DNA from: Paracyclopina nana
Taxonomy: Eukaryota > Arthropoda > Copepoda > Cyclopoida > Cyclopettidae
NCBI GenBank assembly: GCA_019096065.1
Contig: JAGUCH010000003.1
Span: forward strand, 992,001-1,056,000
Direction of reading: 5' to 3'
Length of the DNA: 64,000 bases
Made by a program: the position numbers and the translations under genes. The notes below the pieces were generated by a model. It did not search any database. It saw only the letters and a program-made list of their open reading frames with translations, and was not told the origin of the DNA. Positions 25,801 through 35,400 of this stretch are shown piece by piece. Position 1 is the stretch's first letter, and the number at the start of each line of letters is the position of its first letter.

Positions 25801-28800
25801 ATAAACACATTCTTGGCCGACTGGGCACTCAATAAATGTGATACCTAGAGATGGGATTTAAGTAAAAAATAAATGTTTTCCTTGCTTTTTTACTCTTTTG
25901 GCCTTTTCTTGGTGAGCTGTAAGCTCTGCTAAGCACAGAGTCATCATCTGTCACCTTACTGGTCACCAAAGTAGCACCAATTGACAAACCTAAATCAAAC
26001 ATGGACTTCTGATCTCTTGACCAATGGCAATCAACATTTGAGGACCAATGCTTATGGTCAAATGAGCAGGAGTAGTCAGAATCTAGGTGAAAATAGGGTA
26101 ACAAAATATCTGAAAAGTAAAGTGAATTGAAAACCTTGAAATGTGCAGAGTGAAAAGGAGTTTTCCAAGCTTGGATCATATTCTGACATTTGCCAATTTC
26201 CATCTAAATCTTGGCTGAACTGCATTGTGGTTGCCAATTTACCTTTAAGGTACTGTGGTTAAGTTATGAAGACTTAATTTAATACTATGTGCATACCACT
26301 TGAAGTTTTCAAAGATTTTGCCAGAATATTTCCTCCGCTTAGCTTGCTGTCTTTCAAAAGGGTAGTGACAAACTCTGACTCATACTGCAAGAAAATAGTC
26401 GCACAATTAAGATGTCCCATTAAGATTATTGTCAATGCTCAAAACACCAAATAAGCCGTCAGTCAATTCTCATTATTTTGTCTGAATTTTAAAGCCCTTG
26501 CACTAAAAACTGCATTCAACTGCACGCTACAAAAAAAGCACAGAAACCAACTTTTTAAAAGCCTTATGAATTGATCCACATGAAGTTTGTGGGGAGGGCA
26601 CAATAATGTCAAATTTAGAGATCCATTTACATTGAAAGTTCAAGTTACACTGGCTGTGGATTAATGCCGACACTTTAGCAAGAATTGAAGTAATCTCAAC
26701 AGCTTGAATTGAATAATAGCATTCAATTTTTATGAAGTTTCCATAGCTCAATGTTTAGAGCATTGGAATGCTAATCCAACCATCTGAGCTTCCAATCTAG
26801 GCAGATCCTCTCTTTTTTCTAACTTCTTTGGAATTAAGATTAGTTCTAAGGAATATGAGGGGCATTACATTACTGAAAATCCCTCAAATTGGGTAGAAAG
26901 AAATGTGATATTGAAGAGCTGAGTTGGATCAGTAAAGTGAATTATAGCTCAAGGAAATCGTATAACAGTGTATAATATCTATTTATGCATGTAAACAATT
27001 TTTAAAACAAGCTAATAAAATAGCTGAGCAAATTTTGTAAAGTAAAAATTGAGTGGCAACTTGGCAGGCTTGACCTTGCGAGAGCCAAGTAATGCTACAA
27101 GATTTTTACTTTGTGGAAAGTAATTTTCAAATGTTAATGAAATTACCAGACCAGGCAATCTTGACTTAGTATCTGATCCATTACTGTGAGGGCTTGGGTT
27201 GAGAGGCCCTCAGTAGTGCAAGAGTAGCTGAAAGCATTAATCAATCAATTGAAAATTGTGCATATTGAATTTGGCACTTTTTCGAGCTAAAAGATGTGTT
27301 AGATCAAGTTTAGTCTGGTATCTCTGAAGAGACTGCACTCGTCTTCTTAGCTTAGCTCAGCTTAGTAGAAGATTAAAAGTACAAATCTGACCACCAAAAT
27401 TAATAGTTGTATCAGTGGCTCAGTCATTAGAGCGTCAGACTCAAGAGGGATATGTCCAGAGTTCGATACCCATTCCTGAAAGGTGTACTTATTTTCCTTT
27501 TTCTGTAATGGGATTTACTGCCTGGTCCCGTTTCATGGTGTCAAACAGGGAAGTGACACACCTTAAAATATAGGATTATACACCTCTAGGCTGGAGGATA
27601 ACACGAATTATAATAATGAGTGTTATCCGACAGCCTAGAGGTGTATAATCCTATTACTATTAGCTGCCCCCCAACATTTCAAGCATCGGCTAAAATTGAA
27701 TTTACAAAAGCTTTTTAGGCTTGATTTTTGCAAGATATGCCTTAAATTTTGCGGCTCGCTTAATTGCAGATAGCGAGCGTGAGCTCATCAAAGCTGACCC
27801 AGCGGTCTAGCCTTCCAACATGCGCCTGCACCTGTTGCTGTTGCGTCTTGCGACCACCGCGCCAGCCCGTACGGCCCGTTTCTTCTACGCTCTCTAGTCG
27901 CCAGTTTACTGCTAGAGGTGTATCGTTCCAAGAAAAGTCAGGCTCGGGTCAGGCTTTCCAAAAAGGATTCGAGTCGGGTCGGGCCCGGCCTGAACTTTTT
28001 TTCAGGCTTCGGGCTTTTTTGGGCCAGTAAAAAAATGTTACGGGATTTTCGGGCCGAGATGAAATTTAAGCTCATAATCTAGAGCAATTGATCTTCTGAT
28101 TTTGAACAAGTTTCAGAATTAAAAAAAATGTCATTCGGGCCACTTCGGGCTTTTTGAAAATGACTTCGGGCTTTCTGAAAATCGGCCTGAGTCGGGCTCA
28201 GGCTGGGGTCTTATTTAGCTCGGGCCTGAGCCCGATACACCTCTATTTACTGCTCCATGCTGTAACTATTTATACCAGCTTCTGAGCAATTTTTTCAGTC
28301 AAGTTGGTGGCTCATTGGTAGAGCGTCGGCTTGCCACCCAGATGACCGGTGTTCGATTCTTGCTTCTTCTCCTTTTTTTCTACGATATTCAAATAAAATA
28401 GATGGCGCAAGGATCAAGTGAGATATAATGATCATTATCCACTTGCAGATGCATAATGTTCATTATCCTCCTCTAGACCAAACAACAGGGAAAAATCAAG
28501 GAAATTATATGGTCGGAACTTATGTACTGCTCAGCCGTCTCAGCTAATAGTAATATACTTTATAAGGTGTGTCACTTGAAAAAGTAAGGTGACAGAGCTT
28601 TCATACATGTGTAGTTGAATGAACTGAGGCAAATTGGTAAACGGAATCATACTTGCAAAAATTGCTTTCCATCATATAATAGTTATTTATTTCGAGCTGG
28701 GGCACGTAAAGTAGGGTCATTAAATAGCTGAGCGAGGATTTTAAAATGGGAAAACTCGAGTACAGCTTTACTAGCCCGAGCCTGCGAGGGCTGTAATTGT

Positions 28801-31614
28801 ACGAGTGTTTTTCCATTTTAAAATCCGAGGTCAGCTATTTAATGACCCTACTTTACGTGCCCCAGCTAGAAATATGCAATTTTATATTCTGTAATTCTAT
28901 TTTTGAGTGTTTTAATGAAGTTACCGGGCTACCCCGTGCCCTAGAAAATACTGCTCGGTTTTTAGTTGCTATGTGAATATCACTGGCTCTCATTAGCTAG
29001 CATCCAGTATTTTGGGAGCAATTAAATAGACTTTTAAAATCCATTTCTTCAGATGTGTGCCTATGGCACAATGGTTAGAGTGCTAGGCTCTTGATTCAGG
29101 AGTCTAGGGTTCAAACCCCACTCACTCCTTAACTTATTTTTTTTCTTTATCTGGCTTCAATTATGGTTAAAGTCCTATACATAGCATTCAATTTTCATCA
29201 TGATTCCATACCTCAGTTGTTAGAGCTTTAGGCAACAAATCCAACTGTGTGAGGTTCGAATCTTGGATGATCCTCTCTTTTTCTAACTTCTTTGGAATTT
29301 GGATTACTTCCATGGAATATGAGGGCATTAAATTACTTAAAATCCCTCAAATTTGATTCAAGGACTGTTGAGTATTTAATATCCCCCAAATTGCTTAGAA
29401 AGAACTGTGATATAAAAGAGCTGAGTCGGATCGGTAAACTGAATTATAACACGAGGAAATCGTATTACAGTATATAAAAGCTATAATAAGCCAAAGGCGT
29501 AAAGTTGCTAGATTCACAGCGCCATCTAGCCAGGAAACTTGAGCAAGTACATTTGACATGGCTGCAATACATAGGCTACAAATGGGCTATTTTTTGGCTT
29601 TGGGTGCACTAATTCCCAAAACTGTATTGATATGACATAATCTACGGTTAAAATGGCACCCTTTCAAGCCATAAAACCATGCACAACTCATGCAAAATAC
29701 CAAGCTTTTCATTGCCGAAACCAAATTTTTCTAGCCTGGCTCCACTGATCAGCCAATCATACTTCAGATCGTAATTACGTGACAAGTTTTTGGCTTGACA
29801 GTTTTTCCAAATATACTTGCTCAAAAAGCGCCATCTAGTGAAAAAGTTTGTCCCTCCAATGGCTTATTATCCGAGCACTTTTTAGCTTGAACATTCTGGA
29901 GTAACTGTTGTGTTCTTGTACAAGGTAATTTTTGGGATTAGTTTTTTTCTAATATTCCACTTGAATGATGCAAGGCAGCAAAGCACCTGGACACCTTGCT
30001 AGCAATGCTTATTTTTTTGTAAAAACAAGGATTACCTTTGAGCTAATTGAGGCCAAGTAGTGCAATGGGCTGCCACTTTTCCATCTGCAGTTGATGTTTT
30101 CATCAGATTTCATGTTATCAGGCAAATCAACCAGATGAACTGGATCTGGGTTTCTGGCTGCCCAATAACACTTGTTTTCGAACCAAGTCATCCCTTTTGG
30201 ACATGCCACTCCTTTGTATTCACAAATGTATCCACGCTTTTGGCCACACAGACTTTGCCTCAAGAGTCCATCAATCCCCAAATAGTTGCAATGGCAGTCA
30301 CTACAGCTTGACGAGTCAGCTGAGCTTGGGGACCACAAGCATCTGCCATAGGATATGTCAGACCCATCAGTTGCTATAATGCTATTATTTTGGACTCTGT
30401 CAAGGTGGCCAAAGAAGCCAGCCCAAAATGTCTCATAAGTCTTTGGTAAACTTATTATGGCTACCAGCTTTGATGGGCTTTCTGAAGCTGCAAGAGTTCC
30501 ACCATTTTTCCCACATTCCACAGCTGCTTCATAGGCAGTCATGAGCTCATTACTTAAGTAGTAGCACACTGGACCACTTGTCTCCCTAGAACAAAAGATA
30601 ATGAGTTTTTTGCATTACTTGCCAGCTGTAGTTTTTCTTGCTGAAAAATCCTATCAAATTCTGGTGGGCAGTGATTAGTGCTCAGGTCACAAGGTCTTGT
30701 GGCACAGCCCTTGACTTGGAAATGCTCTCCAATGTCACATTCACTTGTGAGGCAAGCTCTATTTCTCCTTTTGACTCCTCCATCACAAGATTTAGAGCAA
30801 GATGTCCATTCAGACCAGCATGACCATGATGACACTGATACATCTCCTGAAAATTCATCATTTGTCACTTTAAAGTTTTTTCTTTGAAAATGTATTGTTA
30901 TATTGCCTTGGGTTGAACAAAGTGGGCAGGTTTCATTGCATTTCTCTTCCTCTTGGCTGCTTCCATCACATTTGGTTCCAAATGGAGATGGAATGGGATT
31001 GTTGCATTCTCTTTGCCTGACTCTCACTCCATTGAAGCAAGGATCTGAACAGTCTGACCACTCTGACCATTCAGACCAAGCTCCATCTACAGGAATTTGG
31101 CAAATTACATTGACTGCATCAGTGCAACTTCTAGTTCTTAAATCCATATTTTTGCTCATGAAGCAGTTTTCCATTAAATTGGCATTTATGGCAGGTTCAT
31201 ATTCATAGCATGTTTGGTAATTGACAATTCTTGCATTTTGTACAGGATCAGTCCAATAGACCTTATTCAAGCAGTCCTATTTATGGTACTGAAAGCATTA
31301 TCTTTTTGTAATCTGTTGGAATTGTTTTGCCTTGCCTTGTAGCCTTGGCAGTTAGCATTTGTCTTTAACCCAACCAGAAATTGGTCTTTGAACTGTTGAG
31401 TGATGAAAGAGTGATCAGAAGGGTCCAAAAGAATGGGCAAGTGTCCTCCTATGGCTTTGCACTTGTCCTCAGCCATGATGTAGGGCATTTTAATGCCCAA
31501 ATCCAGAAAACATGAGCCAGTGAGAATATTTTGCTGACATCCCATCTTCAAAACTACAGCACATGCTAATTTGCTTAGTAAGAGCCATGTCAAAGTTTGC
31601 CTTAAAGTCTTCAT
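12473..31614 (-). CDS. Giant secreted mosaic lectin-like protein
   Basis: One minus-strand gene from ATG 31,614 to TAA 12,473, read as about 45 exons separated mostly by 49-62-nt introns plus one 3.65-kb intron. Estimated product is about 4,300 residues. It has a signal peptide (LTWLLLSKLACA) and no transmembrane segment in the last exon, so it is probably secreted. Module order: C-type lectin (CTL), two TSP1, CTL, CTL, MAM-like, CTL, degenerate CTL, WSC, kelch-like propeller, CTL, WSC-like, ricin-B-like, fibrinogen-like start, two CTL, F5/8C-like, two CTL, WSC-like, F5/8C-like, CTL, WSC, several sushi, PAN/apple, WxxW, and further sushi. Continuity across the 3.65-kb intron is supported because a CTL domain is split there: LASISSK joins in phase to YESEFVTTLL, the canonical LASIxSxxExxFV strand. 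Role is inferred: glycan binding in immunity, matrix or cuticle. Individual exon edges in the middle are approximate. Confidence 0.75.
16860..18190 (-). other. Mosaic gene block 6: F5/8C-like, CTL, WSC
   Basis: An F5/8C-like unit ends with FSEFEVEYLSYP and FGIELYGC, where the IELYGC ending is typical. A CTL follows (SCPSGWFKTSNNEC, WQFINGLPVAYEQISYW, ending AAVCY). It is followed by a WSC-type unit (GCYAM, FCRTFCLAKG, CECIEL, CMCKANC). Confidence 0.55.
18192..21260 (-). other. Mosaic gene block 5: fibrinogen-like start, four CTL, F5/8C-like, WSC-like
   Basis: SCEDARSSGVRRPGVYRVNG resembles the first strands of a fibrinogen-like domain. CTL units start GFTLIDGTCIN, ACPDGFELHGGQNC, CPYNYTFANNMCY and CPEGFVSYDNSCY. 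Between them (about 19,880-20,330) lies a galactose-binding F5/8C-like unit with FAVDGILGG, W-A-Q-V-K-L and a closing LRELQVLG. A WSC-like unit (CLQLCYVSSAEHAILV, then CLC) follows the last CTL. Confidence 0.5.
21313..22820 (-). other. Mosaic gene block 4: CTL, WSC-like, ricin-B-like
   Basis: The CTL starts SCPTGWFGDQNTFYC and ends FICLYDPG with a WKAFDC strand. A cysteine-poorer WSC-like unit (QCMSACYAEEANLAVIL, then CKC) follows. Next is a beta-trefoil-like stretch with YKIMNLKTGMSLIADG, NQKW and SQWKMG, which fits a ricin-B lectin fold. The tail contains a cysteine cluster (CPGLEHQSCGC) I cannot assign. Confidence 0.5.
22860..24419 (-). other. Mosaic gene block 3: WSC domain and kelch-like propeller
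   Basis: The WSC domain (exons 24286-24419 and 24096-24237) shows GCF, CSASC, GETCFC and CGSFCKGNPAQMCGG, the family's cysteine pattern. It is followed by kelch/galactose-oxidase-like repeats: KIWLCGGRD, YIYHIGGIR, VLLLTGGRLGGW and AGILFTFNY, each a hydrophobic strand with GG. Confidence 0.6.
24483..26384 (-). other. Mosaic gene block 2: end of CTL 3, MAM-like, CTL 4, degenerate CTL
   Basis: Exons 26297-26384, 26135-26242, 25894-26082, 25576-25844, 25471-25519, 24898-25407, 24736-24840 and 24483-24680, with phases agreeing at each junction. The MAM-like unit runs from YSCSFD to LLFDNFGPC and includes PLIWKYKGL, which recalls the MAM W-strand. CTL 4 has NCYRF near its start and ENCMTWKYQDN near its end. 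The following segment ends EASLGYVCERP, resembling the last CTL strand. Confidence 0.55.
26715..26990 (+). mobile_element. tRNA-derived SINE, copy 1
   Basis: Starts with a tRNA-like head (A-box-like TAGCTCAATGTTTAGAGCA, weak B box). The body includes GATCCTCTC and TCTAACTTCTTTGGAATT, and the end carries AAGGAAATCGTAT. The body is clearly similar to 29,179-29,480. Confidence 0.7.
27410..27480 (+). repeat. tRNA-like sequence (SINE head)
   Basis: A-box-like AGTGGCTCAGTCATTAGAGC and B-box-like GAGTTCGATAC at tRNA-like spacing. No clean acceptor stem, so probably SINE-derived. Confidence 0.45.
27569..27656. mobile_element. Foldback (palindromic) element
   Basis: Arms TAGGATTATACACCTCTAGG and CCTAGAGGTGTATAATCCTA are perfect reverse complements. 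Pairing continues inward through CTG(G/T)..GGATAACAC to a loop of about 20 nt. Confidence 0.8.
27913..28245. mobile_element. hAT-like MITE with 13-bp TIRs and 8-bp TSD
   Basis: 333 bp starting TAGAGGTGTATCG and ending CGATACACCTCTA, perfect 13-bp terminal inverted repeats. It is flanked by the 8-bp direct repeat TTTACTGC at 27,905-27,912 and 28,246-28,253. The YARNG-type start and 8-bp duplication are hAT hallmarks. The interior is rich in CGGGC(T/C)CGGG runs and has no transposase ORF. Confidence 0.85.
28300..28372 (+). repeat. tRNA-like sequence (SINE head)
   Basis: GTGGCTCATTGGTAGAGCG (A box), a CTTGCCACC anticodon-like loop and GGTGTTCGATTC (B box), resembling tRNA-Gly but with poor stems. 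Confidence 0.5.
28684..28878. mobile_element. Large foldback element, ~65-75-bp arms
   Basis: The left arm begins AGCTGGGGCACGTAAAGTAG and runs through CATTAAATAGCTGA and ATTTTAAAATGG. The right arm is its near-perfect inverse ending CTACTTTACGTGCCCCAGCT. A loop of about 40 nt separates them. Inverted similarity continues about 10 nt into the flanks. Confidence 0.85.
29053..29130 (+). repeat. tRNA-like sequence (SINE head)
   Basis: TGGCACAATGGTTAGAGTG (A box) and GGGTTCAAACCCC (strong B box and T stem), with a TTG-centred anticodon-like loop. The acceptor stem does not close, so a functional tRNA gene is unlikely. Confidence 0.5.
29179..29480 (+). mobile_element. tRNA-derived SINE, copy 2
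   Basis: tRNA-like head (CCTCAGTTGTTAGAGC, B box GAGGTTCGAATC). The body carries the same GATCCTCTCTTTTTCTAAC and AACTTCTTTGGAATTT blocks and AGGAAATCGTAT ending as copy 1. It has a 30-40-nt partial internal duplication around ATCCC(T/C)CAAATT. Confidence 0.7.
29518..29845. repeat. Interspersed repeat, copy 2 (partner at 11,175)
   Basis: Similar over its length to 11,175-11,500. AGCGCCATCTAG occurs in direct orientation at both ends. The inner termini TTGAGCAAGTACATTTG and CAAATATACTTGCTCAA are inverted repeats. Confidence 0.7.
30036..31614 (-). other. Mosaic gene block 1: signal peptide, CTL, TSP1 x2, CTL
   Basis: Exons 31336-31614, 30907-31276, 30623-30846 and 30036-30581, phases consistent. 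CTL 1 spans exons 1-2 (W-T-D-P-V-Q core, ENCF, then a final cysteine before QIPVDG). TSP1-1 is GAWSEWSEWSDCSDPC and TSP1-2 is SWSCWSEWTSCSKSC, both with the tryptophan ladder and the (R/K)xR strand. CTL 2 ends GYICEY. The three introns here all begin GC (AAG|GCAAGG, AAG|GCAATA and CTG|GCAAGT) and end AG. The third is only about 41 nt and the least certain. Confidence 0.65.
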
Positions 31615-32461
31615 GTTGGCTCAATTGAGGCCACTGAGGCCCATTTTTTCCCACACTTTTTTTAGTGTCTTGAGGATTCAAGTGTACAAACTCAATTTTT
31701 CCCAAGGTAACCTAGACAACCTAGGCAAGCAAGAAATGAAGGGTTTTTTAAGTCAATAAAAAATTGCGGTCCATCAAAACGTGAGATTTGAGGCTAATTG
31801 GACCTGAAAATGCGGTCTATCCAGGCCTGAAATTCAAGGCCGATTGGATCAGAAGATAAAGCACATCTATGCATAAAAATTCAAGTCAGATTGGACCGCT
31901 AAATGCAGCTTTTCTGGACCTGAAATTCAAGGCCTATAGGGCCAGAAAAAGTCAGATCTGAAAATTGAGGCTGATTGGATCAGATACTGCGGCCTATTTA
32001 AAAAGGCCTAAATTATAGGCATATTGTCAACTTTTCCCCACTAATCTTTTAGAATTAGCTGAGGCGGCAAATGTTTAATTGAAGCATAAAAAAACTGCCT
32101 AGAAAAATCCATGGGCATGCAAGTAAGCAACGCCCTCTACCGATGATGCTTGAAACTTTTACAGCCCCAAATGCGTTAGATTATTTTATTATACACTTGC
32201 TTTCTAAGAATATTCCATATCCAATAATTCATCAGTACCTAGGCCAACACATTGGCGTGATTGCTTTTTATCTATTAACCCAAAAGAAAGGAATGCAGGT
32301 TCATTAATAATGTCTTGTATTTTACAAAGAGGCCTTGTGAAGATGCCGCACCGGCTCGCCATTTAGGGCCTCTAATGTGAAAGCCTTCTCTGACAACGAG
32401 GAGAAAACCTTCCTGATCAGCTGTTACATGAAAACAGATGGTAAAAATATACTATTGAAGC
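31615..32461. other. Divergent intergenic region with degenerate repeats
   Basis: Separates the starts of the mosaic lectin gene (-) and the SNX19-like gene (+). From 31,775 to 31,995 a motif of the form GAAATTCAAGGCxxATTGGA recurs five times at 35-60-nt intervals, separated by CAG/CTG-like ends. No gene is seen. Confidence 0.5.
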
Positions 32462-35400
32462 ATGGCAATTTTGGTAGCTCTGCAGCGTTTGGCATCTTGT
32501 CTTCCTTTGATTGTGCTTTTCATCATCATTTTGGATCTGGCCAAAAATCAGTCACTTTTTACTCAATACTTACACTGGATCACATACCTGGCTATCGCCT
32601 CAATTTCAGCAATTCTAACGGGTAAGTTTCTCTCCTATGCAGAAAAGTTCTATTTATTGCTATTATATGGGAATCGACTACTGAAACTTTAAATTAGGTG
32701 CAGGTTTTTTCACAGTTTAGCTATTTCCCTTTTGTGATAATGTCAATCAGTGCAGTTCAGTGCAAATAGAGACCTTTGACTTTTTATACCTGGCTTTTCA
32801 TGGCCATTTGGTGAGGCATGCATTCTATAAGTACTTGGCACAGGTGTCAGCATATTTTTATCAGTGCTTGAATGAATTTTGGCAAACATGGAGGCTGCTG
32901 CTGCAAATGTAAAACCCTGCACTAAGTGCCAAAGTGAAGCAAATGTACTTAAAGTCATTTATGGCTATCCCAGTCCAGGGTTGCTGGAAAAGGCCAAAGA
33001 AGGCCAAGTCTTTTTGGGTGGATGCTGCCCTGAGCCTGGAAAAGAGTTTCATTGCAAAGCATGTAAAATTACTTTTGGGTCTGATGAATAAAGAGGTTGA
33101 GTGCAGATTCTGCTTCAGCTGTTGCTACAAGAGTGACTCATAATTTTGCTTGCATAGTAATAGCTGAAAAAAAACTCAAAATAAAGTGGGATCATGATGT
33201 CAGGAAGCGAGAAGAAAATTTGTCCTGATTGTAGAAATGACTCGGATGTTGTTCAAGTTGTGTTTGGTAGGCCTGGCCCTGAATTGATGGAAAAGGCCAA
33301 TCAGGGCCTAATTCACCTAGGGGGATGCTGCCCAAAGCCTGATGAAAATTTCTTTTGCAAAAAGTGTCAAAAAACCTTTTGAAATAAATCAAATTGGATT
33401 TCCAGGAAAATACTTGAGCCATTTGTCTACTGATGAGGTGGCGCCATCTGGTAGCCATCTTGTAAAATGGGCTACAATTTTGGCTCAGAACTTGGTTCTA
33501 ACCCCTAGTGAGGAGAACACGAAGGTAAATAAAGCCAATTGGCTAAGGGAGCAATTCCAAGATGAGAAATGCTATTTCAGGATGTGAAAGCCTTCCCCAA
33601 GTCCAAAAGTCTTGAAGAAAGCATCCAAAAACTGAGCTCTGCCATTACTGAAAAATACATTCAGCCTTGGTCCTATGGCCTTCATGCAGATTTAGGTGAT
33701 GAATTGAACAAAGAGCTGTCCCAGGCTTTGCTAACTCTAGCTTCTAAATTGACTCATATTGATTCTTTGGCCGTGTGGCAAGATTCACTTGCAGTCTTCA
33801 GAAGGCATCTACTCAGGCTGAAACAAATGCAGCAATGTCAAGATGAGTTTGCTTACCAACACCCAGTCAATTGCAACAAGGACATCTCAAGAGAGAAATT
33901 TGTTGAAGTTGTGGTTGAAAAGCTCCTTGTTCACCTTAATGCACACAGAAGACTTACTTCCAACCTCATTTTTAACCTAGTCAAAAAAGTCATTGCCCAT
34001 CAAGTAAGCTAAGCAGTTCTTACAATGATCATCAAAGGTTTTCATTCATTAATTTCTAGGTAATCTTAAAGCTTCTTGACTATTTGAAAAATCCACAAAA
34101 GCTTGCACAAATCATTGAATGTTTGGCCATGGGAAAATGTACAGGTCTTGACCTTGAAGAACTAGGAGACATTATTAAATCTACACAAGATGAAAGTCAA
34201 GATGAGCCAATTATACCCATTTTTCAATGTGAAGAAGAAGAAGAAGAAGAAGTATCTGTGGAAGTGGCTAAGAAGGAAATACCAAAGAAGTTAGACTTGA
34301 GCAAGGTTGATCATAAAACTAAGCCAAGCTCATTCAAGGTTTCAAATGCTTTAGGTAGCTTGGCAACTCAGTATATGAGGATTAGTTTCTGATTTGTCTG
34401 TGTTTAGGAGGCCTTTTCTGCAAAACTGCTGACAATATAGCCTTCCAGTCCATCAAATTCAGTTCCTCAATGTGGAAATCAGATGAAAATCTTACAGAAG
34501 CATGTCCACCAAAAAGGAAGAATTCTCTTAAGGTGGCTTATGAGGCCTTCAGAAAGCTTTCCCATCATGAGCCTCTATGTGCAAGACCAAGGAGCTACAC
34601 AACTACACCTCAAGAATCACCTCAAAAATCCATTTTCACTATGCCATCAGTCAAAAGATCTGCCAGTTCATCTGCTCCTTTGACCACCATAGAGTCTGGA
34701 ATTGAATTAAATGACATGACTTCACCAGAGGGTTTTCAAGTTAGGTATGGTGCTTAAAATCAAAATTGAACTACTTTCATTTTTTTTCTTTTCAAAGCTT
34801 GTCACCAACATATCAGAGGAAGCATTCTTCTGATGAAGATTCTCTGAAATATGAGGACACCAATGATTTGGAATCAACCATCATGAAGTTGAGACAGCTA
34901 TTGGCAGATAAAAGTGCTGAGGACTCTGTGTCCTCCTCTGATGATATTTTCCTTGATCCAAAGCCCACTTTTACCAACATCAAAGTCTCTTTTGAGGAAG
35001 ATCAAGACAGCTTGACCATTTCTCATGATTTGGGAATTGTCAACAAGAAATTGGCTGACTTTGCCAACTTGCAAGTAGCACTGGAATGTAATCCAGACTT
35101 GCATTGTAACATTTCAAAACTGAAGAGTCTTGAAGATCTAGTTGGGTGCAATGTGAGCCTTTGAAAGCTAATCCCAATGTACAACTTCCTGTACTACTCA
35201 AATTATTTCATAATTTTCAGGCTTCAAATGATGCTCCAAAAGCTAAGCTTTTGGAAAATTGGTTGGTCAGCTTGTCAGATGATTCCTTGATTGGATCTAG
35301 CATGGAGCTGAATGATTTTTTGTCCCCTATCCAAAACAATGAAAGCAAAAAATCAACCTTGGCTAGAAAAATGACTGGAGTTTTAAGCTCTATCAAAGAT

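Larger units (their letters stand above)
26385..30035. other. 3.65-kb intron of the mosaic gene, a transposon cluster
   Basis: Bounded by donor AAG|GTAATC (minus strand) and acceptor TTTCTTGCAG. It contains two SINE copies, three more tRNA-like heads, two foldback elements, a hAT-like MITE and a second copy of the interspersed repeat at 11,175, listed separately. No host exon is seen inside it. Confidence 0.6.

Noticed and set aside
27764-28030. Plus-strand ORF across the hAT-like MITE boundary
   Set aside because: It crosses the left edge of the element, is low-complexity, and has no splice or homology support.
28300-29130. Functional tRNA genes
   Set aside because: A- and B-box-like motifs are present, but acceptor stems do not pair. 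Similar heads are attached to SINE bodies nearby.
32377-32625. Upstream ATG frame at 32,377 as start of the SNX19-like gene
   Set aside because: That frame is out of register with the N-terminal membrane hairpin. ATG 32,462 joins exon 2 in phase.
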